Positions 63,946-64,000 of a stretch of DNA of 64,000 bases are shown here, piece after piece. This DNA comes from Tanytarsus gracilentus (lineage: Eukaryota > Arthropoda > Insecta > Diptera > Chironomidae): positions 1,488,001-1,552,000 of the forward strand of contig JAXRKN010000032.1 of assembly GCA_038502055.1 (NCBI GenBank). The letters run 5' to 3'. A model generated the notes under the pieces. The model was not told the origin of the DNA. It was given only the letters and a program-made list of their open reading frames with translations, and did no database searches. A program made the translations under genes and the position numbers. Every line of letters begins with the position of its first letter. Position 1 is the stretch's first letter.

Positions 63946-64000
63946 GTAAAACTCTTTTAAATTCTAATGAATTTTATGCAAATTTAAGAAATAATTTAAA

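Noticed and set aside
1..64000. CRISPR arrays, rRNA genes, bacterial operons or viral genomes
   Set aside because: No regularly spaced repeats, rRNA cores, bacterial gene packing or viral polymerase frames are visible; the spliced gene structure is eukaryotic throughout.

Overview
The window looks like nuclear DNA of an insect, probably a lower dipteran. It is very AT-rich. Genes have many short (50-75 bp) introns next to multi-kilobase ones, and TATA or Inr/DPE core promoters. The gene set also fits: a hamlet-type PRDM gene, an ELAV-family gene of the fne/Rbp9 type, type I fatty-acid synthases, a secreted carboxylesterase and a small CheA/DUF1091-like secreted protein. No species call is made.

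Layout. (1) 1-31.3 kb, minus strand: the 5' half of a PRDM3/16-type transcription factor (hamlet). I could assemble six coding exons across 30 kb. A 12-codon first exon at 31028-31064 is separated by a 16.5-kb intron from the PR (SET-like) exons at 14.2-14.5 and 7.2-7.5 kb. An acidic exon at 1048-1228 ends inside the first C2H2 zinc finger, and the rest lies off the left edge. An Inr plus exactly spaced DPE at about 31291 marks a likely TATA-less start, and a 28-bp exon at 15586-15613 may be an alternative first exon. The introns are otherwise AT-rich sequence with no gene I can support. (2) 31.3-33.4 kb: intergenic. (3) 33.6-41.7 and 43.45-51.4 kb, minus strand: two complete tandem type I fatty-acid synthases of 2,367 and 2,365 aa with the same eight-exon structure, a shared GC-AG intron, all catalytic residues intact, and separate TATA promoters. 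Their coding regions are mosaics of near-identical and strongly diverged blocks. A 712-bp hAT-type miniature element sits between them, just after the stop codon of the second copy. (4) 52.9-53.5 kb, plus strand: a three-exon secreted protein of 180 aa. (5) 54.1-54.7 kb: a repeat with an internal 8-bp tandem array. (6) 54.8-56.55 kb, minus strand: a carboxylesterase with signal peptide and intact Ser-Glu-His triad but one in-frame TAA at codon 368. (7) 56.6-61.4 kb: intergenic, with an 872-bp inverted-repeat element at 60069-60940. (8) 61.5 kb to the right edge, plus strand: 5' part of an ELAV/Hu RNA-binding protein covering RRM1, RRM2, the hinge and the start of RRM3.

Functionally this is a mixed neighbourhood: neural regulators (hamlet at the left, an ELAV protein at the right) flank a metabolic and secretory cluster (two fatty-acid synthases, an esterase, a possible lipid-binding or chemosensory secreted protein). 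The strongest leads are the nonsense-interrupted esterase, the mosaic synthase pair, the possible second hamlet promoter and the three repeat elements. Exon boundaries were inferred by eye from splice signals, reading-frame continuity and protein-family knowledge; no alignment or search was run.
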